Shown: positions 1 through 8,812, numbered from the stretch's first letter. The stretch: DNA of 32,476 nucleotides from Rufibacter ruber (GCF_001647275.1 NZ_LRMM01000062.1:1-32476), one strand, 5' to 3'. The notes: a model not told the origin generated them from the sequence alone. Program-made: numbers and translations.

Positions 1-12
1 AGTTCGGTTTGA

Positions 13-44
13 TTCTGTTTGGCATTGCAACAGCGAAAACAGAA
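13..44. repeat. Degenerate copy of the CTGTTTT/AAAACAG palindrome
   Basis: The outer arms TTCTGTTT and AAAACAGAA of the dispersed palindrome are present but part of the inner left arm is missing. It is a weak match and may be a decayed copy. Confidence 0.35.
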
Positions 45-209
45 CGTTTACCTTGCCCGCCGCTGGCGAGTGTGCGGTTCCTTCGGCCAGAGGCGAAGGA
101 GGGGGTTATAATATGAAAGGACTAGAACTTCTTCTAGAATAACAGGAGAAATGTGAATCCCTGTTCTTGTCTTGAACCCATGTCCGCATCCGGAAATATT
201 TTATTCTCC

Positions 210-299
210 TGTCATCCTGAAAGGATCTTGTGGGCGAACGGCAGTGGCTGTTAGCCAAACGCTATTCTTGTTCGCCACCTAGATTCTTCCAGAATGACA
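210..299. repeat. Imperfect inverted repeat (TGTCATyCTG family)
   Basis: Arms at 210-239 and 270-299 are roughly 80 percent complementary. They start with TGTCATCCTG on one side and end with CAGAATGACA on the other, and an inner stem TGGCT/AGCCA closes the loop. I recall similar TGTCATTCTG-type intergenic repeats from Hymenobacter-like genomes. It could be a small MITE-like element or a folded RNA; nothing in it looks coding. Confidence 0.6.
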
Positions 300-410
300 A
301 AAGGGCAGTCAAGGTTCTATTGATTATTTATTCAAAGCGGCTAGATACCCGGGTTGTCTCTAGCGGTTAATGGCGTAAGCGGCTTGTGCCTCTGCCTGCT
401 GAACTGTTAC

Positions 411-453
411 TTCTGTTTTAGGGCTGTTTTTTCCAAAACAGGCCGAAAACAGC
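411..453. repeat. CTGTTTT/AAAACAG palindromic repeat
   Basis: Arms CTGTTTTAGGGCTGTTTT and AAAACAGGCCGAAAACAG pair with only two or three mismatches around a short TTCC loop. It lies 3' of the minus-strand gene ending at 539, as most copies of this family do. Confidence 0.8.
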
Positions 454-479
454 TTTCTCCCCACATATTTTGTCTAAAC

Positions 480-517
480 AAAAAGCGCCTCTGGTACATG
501 AACCGGAGGCGCTTTTT
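480..517. terminator. Bidirectional intrinsic terminator
   Basis: A 12-bp perfect stem (AAAAAGCGCCTC 480-491 with GAGGCGCTTTTT 506-517) has A-rich and T-rich flanks, so it can act in both directions. It sits just beyond the stop of the minus-strand gene that ends at 539 and most likely terminates it. Confidence 0.8.
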
Positions 518-538
518 GTTCAACCTTATTTCAGAAAG

Positions 539-832
539 TTAGAAGAACTCCACTGAAAGAATAGCCGTGGTAGGAATGGTCACGCCAGATTTGATGGTGG
601 TGAATTCCTTGTCGGCTTGCCAGATGGTGGTCTGCACGCGTAGAATATCGCCGGTGGCTACCTGGAAGGAAAGTTCTACTTTGCCCTGGTAGCCGTTGCC
701 CAAACGGCTGGCGCGTTCCAGGTCATGCTGGCGTCTAACTTTGGCTTCTTTATCAGAGAGAACATCGTCTTGTCCAAACTGCAGCTGCGGAATAATTTCC
801 TTCTCTATTAATTGGTGGGTGGTGGTGCTCAT
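539..832 (-). CDS. Small conserved hypothetical protein
   Basis: This is a 97-residue soluble protein with no signal peptide or membrane segment. The N-terminal half is charged and probably helical (LSDKEAKVRRQHDLERASRLGNG). The second half alternates hydrophobic residues as a beta-rich fold would (GKVELSFQVATGD ... ILRVQTTIW ... GVTIPTTAILSVEFF). I chose the ATG at 832; the frame extends back to a TTG at 865, but this adds only basic, low-complexity residues. A strong terminator follows at 480-517 and there is no operon partner. I do not recognise a named family. A small housekeeping protein restricted to Cytophagales is my guess. Confidence 0.65.
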   Translation of the reverse strand: MSTTTHQLIEKEIIPQLQFGQDDVLSDKEAKVRRQHDLERASRLGNGYQGKVELSFQVATGDILRVQTTIWQADKEFTTIKSGVTIPTTAILSVEFF

Positions 833-947
833 GGTCTTGTTGTTTGGTGGTAGTCTGTACTTCAATGAAACAAGAATTTGTTATAAATGCAAGCTTTTTA
901 GCAGGCAATATATTTTTAACAAATGAGTTGTGCCATTGTTTAAAGGC

Positions 948-986
948 GTTTTTAGGCTACTTTGCCAAAACCAGGCCAGAAACAGA
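948..986. repeat. Degenerate CTGTTTT/AAAACAG palindrome
   Basis: GTTTTTAGGCTAC...TTTGCC...AAAACCAGGCCAGAAACAG is a decayed copy of the dispersed palindrome. It abuts the stop codon (987-989) of the minus-strand acyl-CoA reductase gene. Confidence 0.55.
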
Positions 987-2006
987 TTACAATTTCAAAA
1001 GAAATGCCAGGGTGTCTACGCCATCTGCATAATCACTTACAGAAGGGCATTGCGCCTGCCCAAACTGGAAGCTGTTTTCCCAAAGGCCTTCCTTGGAAAC
1101 CACGCACTGCAGCTTCTCCTGTACCGCCGCCAGTTTCTGCCGGAGGTCTGCCGCGTCCTGGTACGTCTCGTAGAACAGCACTGAGATGGGGGAGACCAGC
1201 TGCCGGCTTTCAGTCACCATCAAAAAGCCGTTGTCCAGGTGCGGCACGCCGTTGACCAGGTAGATAGACTTGTTGTAGTCATAGTTGTTCTGGTACTTGT
1301 GGTGGTTCACCACTTCCTTCTTGTACTCAATGGCCTCAAAGAGCGGCGTGAAATCATACCCTTCGGGCACGTAGGCTTTGGACACGTTGCGGCAACCCAG
1401 CCCGTAGTAGCGAAGCATGTCATCGCCCAGGTTGGTGAGTTCCTCCCTGGTTTCGTTGCCGGTCAATACGGCCACGCTGGTGCGGTTCTTCCTGATGATG
1501 TGCGGGCGCTTGGCGAAGTAGTATTCAAAGTAGCGGGCGGTATTGTCAGAGCCGGTGGCAATGATGGCGTCTGCGGTCTTGAGCATGGGCACCAGCTGGA
1601 CGTACTCCTGAAAACCGGGTTCTATCTCCACCAGTTTCTCCAGCAGATGCGGCACCAGGAACGGGTCGTCTGAGCTGGGCTTGGCCTGCAGAATGTGCCC
1701 GGAAATAAGAATGCACAGCGCGTCATGAAAGCCCACCGCCGGAATGTTCCCCGCCATCACCACGCCCACTTTTTTAGGGGCGGCAATGGTTTCAGGTATG
1801 TCATAGTTGGCCAGCCATGCCTCCAGTTGGTCTCTTTGCAGCATTTGGGCCAGGCCGTCCAGCGCGGCTGAAACATTTGGCTCGTCAAAGAAGTTATTGT
1901 GCTGACCGGCGCGGCGGGCCAGGTATTGGCGTTCCTCCAGGGGCAAGTGGCGTAAATAATCGCCCAGTTGGGCGAAGGCAGAAATTCTATTTTCTAAAGT
2001 TAGCAT
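987..2006 (-). CDS. LuxC-like acyl-CoA reductase
   Basis: This 339-residue protein belongs to the LuxC/acyl-CoA reductase family of the aldehyde dehydrogenase superfamily, which reduces fatty acyl-CoA or acyl thioester to aldehyde with NADPH. Visible family features are the VGVVMAGNIPAVGFHD nucleotide-binding region near residues 80-95, the AKPSSDDPFLVPHLL segment, ATGSDNTARYFEYYF near 150-165 and the GLGCRNVSKAYVPEG segment around the expected catalytic cysteine (C205 or so). The length is shorter than the roughly 480 residues of luminescence LuxC, as is usual for the Bacteroidota version. It is divergent from a ferredoxin gene (start 2129) with a 122-bp shared promoter region; this pairing recurs in Bacteroidota and suggests a redox partnership. 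The substrate is unknown. Luminescence is not implied, since no luxAB is present. Confidence 0.85.
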   Translation of the reverse strand: MLTLENRISAFAQLGDYLRHLPLEERQYLARRAGQHNNFFDEPNVSAALDGLAQMLQRDQLEAWLANYDIPETIAAPKKVGVVMAGNIPAVGFHDALCILISGHILQAKPSSDDPFLVPHLLEKLVEIEPGFQEYVQLVPMLKTADAIIATGSDNTARYFEYYFAKRPHIIRKNRTSVAVLTGNETREELTNLGDDMLRYYGLGCRNVSKAYVPEGYDFTPLFEAIEYKKEVVNHHKYQNNYDYNKSIYLVNGVPHLDNGFLMVTESRQLVSPISVLFYETYQDAADLRQKLAAVQEKLQCVVSKEGLWENSFQFGQAQCPSVSDYADGVDTLAFLLKL

Positions 2007-2107
2007 AGTAGGGAAACAGCCTTGGCATGAGAAACGTTTGATACAATGCGCGCTACGTATTACTTTTGCGCCCGAATGGCGTGCCGAAGCCGGTGCAAAA
2101 TTACTAA

Positions 2108-2476
<369 letters not shown>

Positions 2477-2500
2477 TTTTTTTCTGAAGATATTTCTTTG

Positions 2501-2526
2501 AAAGCCCGCCCCGTGCGGGCTTTTTG
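2501..2526 (+). terminator. Intrinsic terminator of the ferredoxin gene
   Basis: A 9-bp perfect stem (AAAGCCCGC with GCGGGCTTT) is followed by a T-run and lies about 25 bp after the ferredoxin stop codon. Confidence 0.85.
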
Positions 2527-2535
2527 TTGCGGTAC

Positions 2536-2571
2536 GTTTTGGGTCTGTTTTTTGAAAAACAGCTCCAAAAC
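2536..2571. repeat. CTGTTTT/AAAACAG palindromic repeat
   Basis: GTTTTGGGTCTGTTTT and AAAACAGCTCCAAAAC pair around a short loop. This copy lies 10 bp beyond the ferredoxin terminator. Confidence 0.8.
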
Positions 2572-2665
2572 AGGAACCTGCCGCAAGTTTGAACGCAACG
2601 GCAAGTCGCGGTTTGTTATGAGGCCTGTTGGTAACTGGCGGGGTGCATTAATTGATAAAGTGTTT

Positions 2666-2729
2666 CGCCAGTTGGAAACTGGCGGTCATTCCTACTCCAA
2701 GTTCCCGCTGCGCTCAAACTTGAAGTAGG
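2666..2729. repeat. Two adjacent hairpins
   Basis: CGCCAGTT/AACTGGCG (2666-2684, 3-base loop, perfect stem) is followed by CCTACTCCAAGTT/AACTTGAAGTAGG (2691-2729, one mismatch). They may be parts of one dispersed intergenic element. A further GGTAACTGGCG fragment lies just upstream. Confidence 0.5.
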
Positions 2730-2768
2730 AAATAAGGTATGGTAGTGAAGGCGGTTTCTGCAGGCGCC

Positions 2769-2925
2769 AGTCTCCAGACTACCTTCGCGGCAGCGAAATG
2801 ATGTGTTGCTGGAACGCAAAACAGGTTTTCAACGCAGAATTCCAGAGGATGATATTTCTCTACCAGCGGTTCCCGGCGAGTCTGGAGACTCGCAACATCC
2901 TAAGTCACGAGACTGAAGTCTCGCG
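2769..2925. repeat. Cluster of AGTCTCCAGACT palindromes
   Basis: Three short palindromes lie here: AGTCTCCAGACT (2769-2780), GCGAGTCTGGAGACTCGC (2876-2893) and CGAGACTGAAGTCTCG (2908-2923). The same family recurs at 13287-13404. Spacing is irregular and the intervening DNA is unrelated, so it is not a CRISPR array. Confidence 0.6.
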
Positions 2926-2992
2926 CAAGAAACTCAGCCATTAACCATCAGCAATTCTTTTCGCAGGCGTCTGGGCCAGTAGCCGCCGCCGT

Positions 2993-3026
2993 CCCCCTCA
3001 CCCTCTCCCCGGGGGAGTGGGAATTC
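2993..3026. repeat. CCCTC...GGGAG hairpin repeat
   Basis: CCCTCACCCTCTCCCC followed by GGGGGAGTGGGAATTC matches the pattern also seen at 7271-7310 and 13513-13552 (CCCTCAtCCTaACCtTCTCCC with a GGGAGA complement). It is a dispersed intergenic repeat. Confidence 0.55.
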
Positions 3027-3035
3027 TGCTAACGC

Positions 3036-3072
3036 GTTTTGGTGCTGTTTTGGCTAAAACACGCCAAAAAAG
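3036..3072. repeat. CTGTTTT/AAAACAG palindromic repeat
   Basis: GTTTTGGTGCTGTTTTGGCTAAAACACGCCAAAA is a somewhat degenerate copy lying upstream of valS. Confidence 0.65.
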
Positions 3073-3219
3073 GAAATATCTGTTATTGGCGCCGCTTCTC
3101 CACAACATCTGCCGCTTGGCTGAATTCTATTTACTATTTTTGTTTTTCAAAATATGCAGCAAGTTTATTCGGTGCTTCTGTCTTGCTACCTGATACTTGC
3201 TACGTGATACCAAAGAAAG

Positions 3220-5859
3220 ATGTCTACCATACCCAAGACCTATAACCCCAAAGAAGTAGAAGACAAGTGGTACGCCACCTGGCTGGAACGCGGCTTCTTC
3301 AAGTCTAAACCCAATCCTAAGAAAGAGCCATATACCGTGGTGATTCCGCCGCCCAACGTGACGGGGGTGTTGCACATGGGCCACATGCTCAACAACACCA
3401 TTCAGGACGTGCTGGTGCGCCGCGCCCGTATGCAGGGCAAAGAGGCCTGCTGGGTACCGGGTACCGACCACGCTTCTATCGCCACCGAGGCGCGCGTGGT
3501 GAACATGCTCAAGGAGAAAGGCATCAACAAAGCAGATATTTCCCGCGAGGAGTTTTTGAAATACGCCTTTGAGTGGAAGGAGAAGTACGGCGGCATTATT
3601 CTGGAGCAGCTCAAGAAACTGGGCGCCTCCTGCGACTGGGACCGCACCCGCTTCACCATGGAGCCGGATTTGACCCAGGCCGTGATTGACGTGTTCGTAG
3701 ACCTATACCGCAAAGGCCACATCTACCGCGGCGTGCGCATGGTGAACTGGGACCCGCAGGGCCTCACCGCGTTGTCTGACGAGGAGGTGAATTTCAAACA
3801 AGTAAACGGCAAACTGTATTACCTGCGCTACGGCATTGAAGGCTCAGATGAGGTCTTGACTGTAGCCACCAAACGCCCTGAAACCATCATGGGCGACGTG
3901 GCTATCTGCGTACACCCCGCTGATGAGCGTTACAAGCATTTAGAAGGCAAGAAAGCCATTATTCCGCTGGTGAACCGCGCCATTCCCATCATTTTTGACG
4001 AGTACGTAGACATTGAGTTCGGGACGGGCGTGCTGAAAGTGACGCCGGCTCACGATATCAATGACTATGAGCTGGGCCAGAAGCACAACCTGCCCAGCAT
4101 TGACGTGCTCAATGACAACGGCACCATTCACGAGCGCGCCGGCATTTACGTAGGCGAAGACCGTTTTGTGGTGCGCAAGAAAATCACCAAAGAACTGGAA
4201 GCCAAAGGCCTGTTGGAGAAAGTAGAAGATTCAGTAACCAACGTGGGTTTCTCTGAACGTACCGATGCCGTGATTGAGCCCAAGCTCTCCATGCAATGGT
4301 GGTGCAAAATGGACGCCATGGCCAAACCCGCGCTGGAAAACGTGATGAATGACACCATCAAGCTGCACCCGCCCAAGTTCAAGAACATGTACCGTTCCTG
4401 GATGGAAAACGTGCACGACTGGTGTATTTCGCGGCAGCTGTGGTGGGGCCAGCAGATACCGGCGTACTACCTGCCAGATGGCACCTTTGTGGTAGGCCGT
4501 AATGCCGAAGAAGCGTTGCAGGAAGCCCGTACCAATTCGGGGAACCCAGACCTGCAGTTATCAGATTTGCGTCAGGACGAGGACGTGCTGGATACGTGGT
4601 TCTCTTCGTGGCTCTGGCCTATCTCGGTGTTTGACGGTTTCAAAGACCCAGACAACGAAGACATTCTGTACTATTACCCAACCAATGACCTGGTGACTGC
4701 CCCGGAGATTCTGTTCTTCTGGGTGGCGCGTATGATTATGGCGGGCTACGAATTCCGGAAGGAGTTGCCGTTCAAGAACGTGTACCTCACCGGTATTGTG
4801 CGGGACGCCCAGGGGCGGAAGATGTCCAAATCGCTGGGCAACTCACCAGACCCGCTGGATTTGATTGACCAATATGGCGCCGACGGTGTGCGCGCGGGCA
4901 TGCTCTTCAGCTCCCCAGCCGGAAACGATTTGCTGTTTGACGAGAAACTCTGCGAGCAGGGCCGAAACTTCAGCAACAAAATCTGGAACGCCTTTAGATT
5001 GATTAACGGCTGGGAAGTAGACGAAACGCTGCCCAACCCGAACGAGAAAGCAATCAAGTGGTTCGACTCCAAGTTCAACGAGGCGCTCAATATTCTGGAA
5101 GACCACTTTGACAAATTCCGGATTTCTGATGCGTTACTCACGGTTTACAAGCTGGTGTGGGATGATTTCTGCTCCAACTACCTGGAGATGATTAAACCCG
5201 CCTTCGGGTCACCCATTGACGCCGCCACGCTGCAGGCCACGTATGAGTTCCTGGAGAAACTGATGAAAGTGCTGCACCCGTTCATGCCGTTCATCACCGA
5301 AGAAATCTGGAACAACATGAAAGAACGCGCGCCCAAAGACTGCCTGGTGGTAGCTCCCTGGCCCAAGCAAGGCCGCATTGACGCAGACCTTCTTCGCCAG
5401 ACCGAGTACGTGCTCAACGTGGTGGGCCAGGTACGTAATATGCGTAATAGCAAGAACATCTCACCCGCTAAAAAGCTGGCCCTTCATGTGCGCCTGTCAG
5501 AAGGCAAAAACGCCATTGCCGGGTATGAGACCTTGGTGAGCAAACTCGCCAACCTCTCTGAGATTCAGGAAACCGAGCAGCCCCTGGATAACGCCTTGTC
5601 ATTTGTGGCCGAGGACAGCACCGAGTTCTTTATTCCTATGGAAGGCAATATTGACGCTGCCGCCGAGCGCGAGCGCATCCTGAAGGAACTGGACTACACC
5701 AAGGGCTTCCTGGCCAGCGTAGAGAAAAAGCTAAGCAACGAGCGTTTCGTGGCCGGTGCCCCAGAGGCCGTCATTTCCGCAGAGCGGAAGAAACAGTCAG
5801 ACGCCGAAGCCAAGATTGCCGCGCTGGAGCAAAGCTTATCGGCGCTGCCGGCTGAGTAA
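3220..5859 (+). CDS. valS: Valine--tRNA ligase
   Basis: This 879-residue class I aminoacyl-tRNA synthetase charges tRNA-Val with valine in the cytoplasm and edits misactivated threonine. The HIGH motif appears as HMGH (residues 52-55) in the PPPNVTG context, the connective editing domain lies roughly at 200-380, and the second signature is KMSKS (534-538). The anticodon-binding domain follows (about 600-760), and the C-terminus ends in the charged coiled coil typical of ValRS (about 815-879, [13 protein letters not shown] ... AALEQSL). Length matches the family. The ATG at 3220 begins [10 protein letters not shown], a usual Bacteroidota start. The gene stands alone between long spacers and is followed by a strong hairpin at 5873-5921. 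Confidence 0.97.
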   Translation: MSTIPKTYNPKEVEDKWYATWLERGFFKSKPNPKKEPYTVVIPPPNVTGVLHMGHMLNNTIQDVLVRRARMQGKEACWVPGTDHASIATEARVVNMLKEKGINKADISREEFLKYAFEWKEKYGGIILEQLKKLGASCDWDRTRFTMEPDLTQAVIDVFVDLYRKGHIYRGVRMVNWDPQGLTALSDEEVNFKQVNGKLYYLRYGIEGSDEVLTVATKRPETIMGDVAICVHPADERYKHLEGKKAIIPLVNRAIPIIFDEYVDIEFGTGVLKVTPAHDINDYELGQKHNLPSIDVLNDNGTIHERAGIYVGEDRFVVRKKITKELEAKGLLEKVEDSVTNVGFSERTDAVIEPKLSMQWWCKMDAMAKPALENVMNDTIKLHPPKFKNMYRSWMENVHDWCISRQLWWGQQIPAYYLPDGTFVVGRNAEEALQEARTNSGNPDLQLSDLRQDEDVLDTWFSSWLWPISVFDGFKDPDNEDILYYYPTNDLVTAPEILFFWVARMIMAGYEFRKELPFKNVYLTGIVRDAQGRKMSKSLGNSPDPLDLIDQYGADGVRAGMLFSSPAGNDLLFDEKLCEQGRNFSNKIWNAFRLINGWEVDETLPNPNEKAIKWFDSKFNEALNILEDHFDKFRISDALLTVYKLVWDDFCSNYLEMIKPAFGSPIDAATLQATYEFLEKLMKVLHPFMPFITEEIWNNMKERAPKDCLVVAPWPKQGRIDADLLRQTEYVLNVVGQVRNMRNSKNISPAKKLALHVRLSEGKNAIAGYETLVSKLANLSEIQETEQPLDNALSFVAEDSTEFFIPMEGNIDAAAERERILKELDYTKGFLASVEKKLSNERFVAGAPEAVISAERKKQSDAEAKIAALEQSLSALPAE

Positions 5860-5872
5860 ATTTGAGCTTGAT

Positions 5873-5922
5873 TGATATATAACAATCGCTGCCCCATCTG
5901 GGGCAGCAGATTTTGTTATATA
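5873..5922 (+). terminator. Long hairpin terminator after valS
   Basis: TATATAACAA...GCTGCCCC ATCT GGGGCAGC...TTGTTATATA forms an 8-bp GC stem and an outer 10-bp AT stem separated by a small internal loop. It starts about 15 bp after the valS stop. Confidence 0.75.
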
Positions 5923-5965
5923 TACGTTGCCTGCATGAAAATTTAACCCTTGCATAAAACGGCAG

Positions 5966-6175
5966 CTACTTGCAGACTCTCCCCTTGAGGGGAGATTAAG
6001 AGGGGTGTTTACACGGGAGAGAAAGTTTTTGATTTCTTCTGCCCGTCATCCTTGCAAGGTGATGGTGCTCACGTCTGGTCACGTAATGGGAAGTTTTTAC
6101 TATTGGAGAAGCCATAATCAGCAGGTGTAAACACCCCTCTTCGCTCTCCTTGAGGGGAGAGTCTGCAAGAAGTAG
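5966..6175. repeat. 210-bp element with long terminal inverted repeats
   Basis: Arms at 5966-6014 and 6125-6175 are nearly complementary over about 48 bp. Each carries GCAGACTCTCCCC and AGGGGTGTTTACAC, and there is an internal CTCCCC-TTGA-GGGGAG hairpin in each arm. The 110-bp centre has no open frame of note. The layout suggests a non-autonomous MITE-like element or a structured RNA. It fills most of the valS downstream spacer (5860-6231), which holds no gene. Confidence 0.6.
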
Positions 6176-6190
6176 TTAAGTGTAGAAATT

Positions 6191-6230
6191 TCTGTTTCTG
6201 GGCTGTTTGCCAAAACAGCCCAGAAACAGA
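6191..6230. repeat. CTGTTTC/AAACAG palindromic repeat, perfect 18-bp stem
   Basis: Arms 6191-6208 and 6213-6230 are exact complements (TCTGTTTCTGGGCTGTTT with its reverse complement) around a GCCA loop. It ends one base from the stop codon (6232-6234) of the minus-strand gene, so it probably serves as its transcript end. Confidence 0.85.
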
Positions 6231-6231
6231 A

Positions 6232-6774
6232 TTACATGGTATATGAATCCAGCCTGGTCCAGGTGATAGTGCCGTTGTTCACAGCGTAGCGCAGGAGCAG
6301 GTGGCCGCCGTTATGGCCGTCTTCAAAATAAGCCATAGCGTAACGGTCGTTCAGGATTCTGATGTCCCGGATGGCCATGGTGCCGCCCATGCTGCCCTGG
6401 GCGGTGAGCACGCTTTTCTGCTTGCGCATGAGGTCGTTCATGAGGTCTGCCTCTGGGTTTTTGAGGCCTTTCTTTTTGAGGCGGTCAATGTCACTCTGGC
6501 TCAGGCTGCCCAGTTCTCCTTCAAAGGTGGTGGACTCAGGGGGAGTGGGTTCCTCATCTTCGGGGACGGGGACCACAGACGGCTGCGACGGCGAAAGTGT
6601 GGTCATGGTATCATCTGTGCCGCGGTTGGTGAAGCGTTTCACTTGGGCTTCCAGGCTGGTGATTTTTTCATCGGCCAGGGCCAGTTGGCTTTGGGCTTTG
6701 TCCATCTGCCAGTAGAAGTAAATGGCCAGAAACAGAAACAAAGCCATCAGGATGAGGATAAGCGTGTTTTTCAT
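6232..6774 (-). CDS. Membrane-anchored coiled-coil hypothetical protein
   Basis: This 180-residue protein has a single N-terminal hydrophobic segment (residues 4-24, LILILMALFLFLAIYFYWQM), a short helical coiled-coil stretch (about 25-47, DKAQSQLALADEKITSLEAQV), a Pro/Glu/Ser-rich linker (about 58-85) and a C-terminal domain of about 90 residues (LSQSDIDRLKKKGLKNPEADL ... ILNDRYAMAYFEDGHNGGHLLLRY). I took the ATG at 6774. The frame extends to 6864, but that extension crosses the palindrome at 6841-6880. It is probably an inner-membrane protein with a periplasmic domain. The function is unknown and there are no operon partners. Confidence 0.7.
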   Translation of the reverse strand: MKNTLILILMALFLFLAIYFYWQMDKAQSQLALADEKITSLEAQVKRFTNRGTDDTMTTLSPSQPSVVPVPEDEEPTPPESTTFEGELGSLSQSDIDRLKKKGLKNPEADLMNDLMRKQKSVLTAQGSMGGTMAIRDIRILNDRYAMAYFEDGHNGGHLLLRYAVNNGTITWTRLDSYTM

Positions 6775-6840
6775 AGTAGTAGGGTATTCAGGGCAACAAG
6801 ATACTGCTTTTACTATATCTGGGCTGAACGGGTTCTGAAT

Positions 6841-6880
6841 TTCTGTTTTTCGCTGTTTGGCCAAAACAGCCCGAAAACGT
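6841..6880. repeat. CTGTTTT/AAAACAG palindromic repeat
   Basis: CTGTTTTTCGCTGTTT GG CC AAAACAGCCCGAAAACG is a near-palindrome. Unusually, this copy lies upstream (5' side) of the minus-strand gene that starts at 6774. Confidence 0.75.
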
Positions 6881-6991
6881 GGGTAACCCAGATACGTACG
6901 TCCATCAGCTTGCAGAACGAAACGTGAACCTCAGGGTAGAAAAACAACCCTGCCATAGATAATTGCCATTAGGAAGGCTGAAAGGCGTATT

Positions 6992-7148
6992 CCGTCCCCC
7001 TTTGAAGGGGGTGGGGGAATGATACACGTGCTGATTTTCTCGTGCAGAAGTACGTATTCCCGAGAATTAATTTCTCATTTCACTAATCAGAAGTAGATGG
7101 GTCTTCAACGGCCTTGGTCATCTCCCTACCCCCTGTAAAGGGGGACGG
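6992..7148. repeat. 157-bp element with CCCCCTTTrAAGGGGG inverted ends
   Basis: CCGTCCCCCTTTGAAGGGGG at 6993-7012 and CCCCCTGTAAAGGGGGACGG at 7129-7148 are inverted copies. The architecture is like that of 5966-6175 (GC-rich palindromic ends, AT-richer centre), though the sequence differs. Confidence 0.5.
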
Positions 7149-7270
7149 ATGTGTGGAAAAGACAAAGTCAGGTTCTTTTCATATCCATTTGCAGCGTAAA
7201 AGAAAAAATATAAATACGCTCTTAGGAACGAAAATGATGAGGCAGCTTCTTCTGTAGGAACCTGAATTTT

Positions 7271-7310
7271 ATTCCCTCATCCTAACCTTCTCCCAGGGGG
7301 AGAGGGAATA
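7271..7310. repeat. CCCTC...GAGGGA hairpin repeat
   Basis: TTCCCTCATCCTAACC TTCTCCC AGGGGGAGAGGGAA folds on itself and matches the copy at 13513-13552 almost exactly in its first 24 bases. Confidence 0.6.
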
Positions 7311-7320
7311 CCTGATTGGC

Positions 7321-7358
7321 GTTTTGGGGCTGTTTTCAGAAAAACAGGTCCAAAACAG
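7321..7358. repeat. CTGTTTT/AAAACAG palindromic repeat
   Basis: GTTTTGGGGCTGTTTT and AAAACAGGTCCAAAAC pair around a CAGA loop. It lies beyond the terminator of the E2 gene. Confidence 0.8.
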
Positions 7359-7368
7359 CAGATATGCA

Positions 7369-7396
7369 AAAAGCCTCTCCGTGGGGAGAGGCTTTT
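7369..7396 (-). terminator. Intrinsic terminator of the E2 gene
   Basis: A perfect 12-bp stem (AAAAGCCTCTCC with GGAGAGGCTTTT) with a 4-base loop lies about 50 bp past the stop codon of the minus-strand E2 gene. Confidence 0.8.
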
Positions 7397-7444
7397 CTGT
7401 TGGAGGCGGTTAGCAACGCATCTCCTGCTATGTATTTCTACAAA

Positions 7445-8812
7445 TTAGATGCTCGTGTTGGGGTCAAAGGCTTCCAGGTAATCTGCCACGCGGCGCACAA
7501 ACATGCCGCCCAGAGAACCGTCTACCACGCGGTGGTCATAGCTGTGAGACAGGAACATGAACTGCCTAATGCCAATCAAGTCTCCTTCTGGCGTCTCAAT
7601 CACCGCCGGCTTCTTTTTAATGGCACCCACGGCCAGGATAGCCACCTGCGGCTGCATGATGATAGGCGTACCCATCACGTTGCCAAAAGAACCTACGTTG
7701 GAAACCGTATAGGTAGGGTCTGCCAGATCTGCCGGGGTCAGTTTGTTGATGCGGGCACGGTTGGCCAGGTCATTCAGTTTTTTAGACAAGCCGTTCAGGT
7801 TCATCTGGTCAGCGTTGTGGATCACGGGCACAATCAGGTTGCCACTTGGCAAGGCCACGGCTACGCCAATGTTGATGTCGCGCTTTTTGATGATTTTGTC
7901 TCCGTCTACGCTCACGTTGATCATAGGGAAATCCTTGATGGCTTTCACAATGGCCTCAATGAAGATTGGGGTGAAGGTGAGGTTCTCGCCTTCGCGCTTC
8001 TTGTAGGCGTCTTTGGTTTTGTTGCGCCAGTTCACAATGTTAGTCACATCTGCCTCCACAAAAGACGTCACGTGCGGGCTAATGCGCTTGCTGTCTACCA
8101 TGCGCTGCGAAATCATCTTCCGCATGCGGTCCATCTCAATGACCTCCACGTTGCCGCTGTAAGACTGGGCCGGCGCCACAGGAGCAGCAGCCGGTTGCGG
8201 AGCCGAAGGTGCCGCCTGTGGGGCTGGGGCAGCCGGTTGTGCCGCAGCTGGTTGCGGAGCGGCGGCTGGGGTGCTGCCGGACTGGCGGTTGGCTACGTAG
8301 TCCAGGATATCTTTCTTAGACACGCGCCCGTCTTTGCCGGTACCCGGAATGTACTCCAGCTCCTGCATGGAAATGCCTTCTTCGCGGGCAATGTTCATGA
8401 CCAGCGGCGAATAGAAGCGGCCGGAGGCGGGTTGTTCCAGACGTTGTGAGGTCTGGGCCGTGGCCTGCGGGGCCTCAGCGGGGTGCGCCGCCGGTTGGGT
8501 GGTTGGTGCCGCGGCAGGGGCAGACGGTGCAGCCTCCTGGGCGGGGGTTGAAGAAGCAGGTTGGTCGTCGCCACCCGTGCTGATAATGGCAATAGGGGCG
8601 CCTACGGCTACCACTTGGCCCTCTTGTACCAGAATCTCTTTCAAGACACCGCCTTGAATGGCCGGCACCTCAGTGTCCACTTTGTCAGTGGCAACCTCCA
8701 GTACAGACTCATCCTGCTCAATGGTATCACCCACCTGTTTCAACCATTTAAGCACGGTACCTTCCATGATACTCTCGCCCATTTTGGGCATCACCATTTC
8801 TACAAGGGCCAT
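7445..8812 (-). CDS. 2-oxo acid dehydrogenase E2 (dihydrolipoamide acyltransferase)
   Basis: This 455-residue protein is the acyltransferase core of a 2-oxo acid dehydrogenase complex. It moves an acyl group from E1-bound lipoate to CoA. Domains in order are a lipoyl domain (1-78) with the lipoylated lysine K44 in ATDKVDTE, an Ala/Pro/Gln-rich hinge, an E3/E1-binding domain (about 135-175, YSPLVMNIAREEGI ... GKDGRVSKKDIL), a second Ala/Pro-rich linker, and the catalytic domain (about 225-455) ending in HRVVDG, with H427 and D431 as the catalytic pair. A single lipoyl domain and the catalytic sequence suit the branched-chain or 2-oxoglutarate type more than pyruvate, but I cannot choose between them because E1 and E3 genes are not nearby. 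The upstream cinA gene is on the same strand 161 bp away. Confidence 0.92.
   Translation of the reverse strand: MALVEMVMPKMGESIMEGTVLKWLKQVGDTIEQDESVLEVATDKVDTEVPAIQGGVLKEILVQEGQVVAVGAPIAIISTGGDDQPASSTPAQEAAPSAPAAAPTTQPAAHPAEAPQATAQTSQRLEQPASGRFYSPLVMNIAREEGISMQELEYIPGTGKDGRVSKKDILDYVANRQSGSTPAAAPQPAAAQPAAPAPQAAPSAPQPAAAPVAPAQSYSGNVEVIEMDRMRKMISQRMVDSKRISPHVTSFVEADVTNIVNWRNKTKDAYKKREGENLTFTPIFIEAIVKAIKDFPMINVSVDGDKIIKKRDINIGVAVALPSGNLIVPVIHNADQMNLNGLSKKLNDLANRARINKLTPADLADPTYTVSNVGSFGNVMGTPIIMQPQVAILAVGAIKKKPAVIETPEGDLIGIRQFMFLSHSYDHRVVDGSLGGMFVRRVADYLEAFDPNTSI

Larger units (their letters stand above)
1..538. other. Intergenic region with repeats, no gene seen
   Basis: I see no convincing coding sequence here. 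The stretch holds an imperfect inverted repeat at 210-299, palindromic repeat copies near 13-44 and 411-453, and a strong bidirectional terminator hairpin at 480-517. A short open frame at 354-542 runs straight through the palindrome and the terminator, so I treat it as chance. Confidence 0.7.
2477..3219. other. Long intergenic region rich in repeats, no gene seen
   Basis: Apart from the terminator at 2501, this 740-bp spacer contains two CTGTTTT palindromes (2536-2571 and 3036-3072), two hairpins at 2666-2684 and 2691-2729, a cluster of AGTCTCCAGACT-type palindromes (2769-2925) and a CCCTC...GGGAG hairpin (2993-3026). Open frames here cross these repeats and look accidental. The valS promoter must lie in the last 150 bp, but I cannot place it with confidence. 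Confidence 0.65.
6775..7444. other. Intergenic region with repeats, no gene seen
   Basis: This 670-bp spacer holds palindromes at 6841-6880 and 7321-7358, a pair of inverted CCCCC...GGGGG repeats (6992-7020 and 7120-7148), a CCCTC hairpin (7271-7310) and the terminator of the downstream minus-strand gene (7369-7396). I see no plausible coding sequence. Confidence 0.65.

Noticed and set aside
2769-2925. Short repeats suggestive of a CRISPR array
   Set aside because: Repeat units are 12-18 bp palindromes with irregular spacing and mixed orientation, with no cas genes.
6775-6864. 30-residue upstream extension of the membrane-anchored protein
   Set aside because: It crosses the dispersed palindrome and places charged residues before the membrane segment; the ATG at 6774 is better.
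7316-8449. 377-residue plus-strand open frame
   Set aside because: It is antisense to the E2 gene, whose lipoyl and catalytic motifs are unmistakable; His/Arg-rich translation is typical of a shadow frame.
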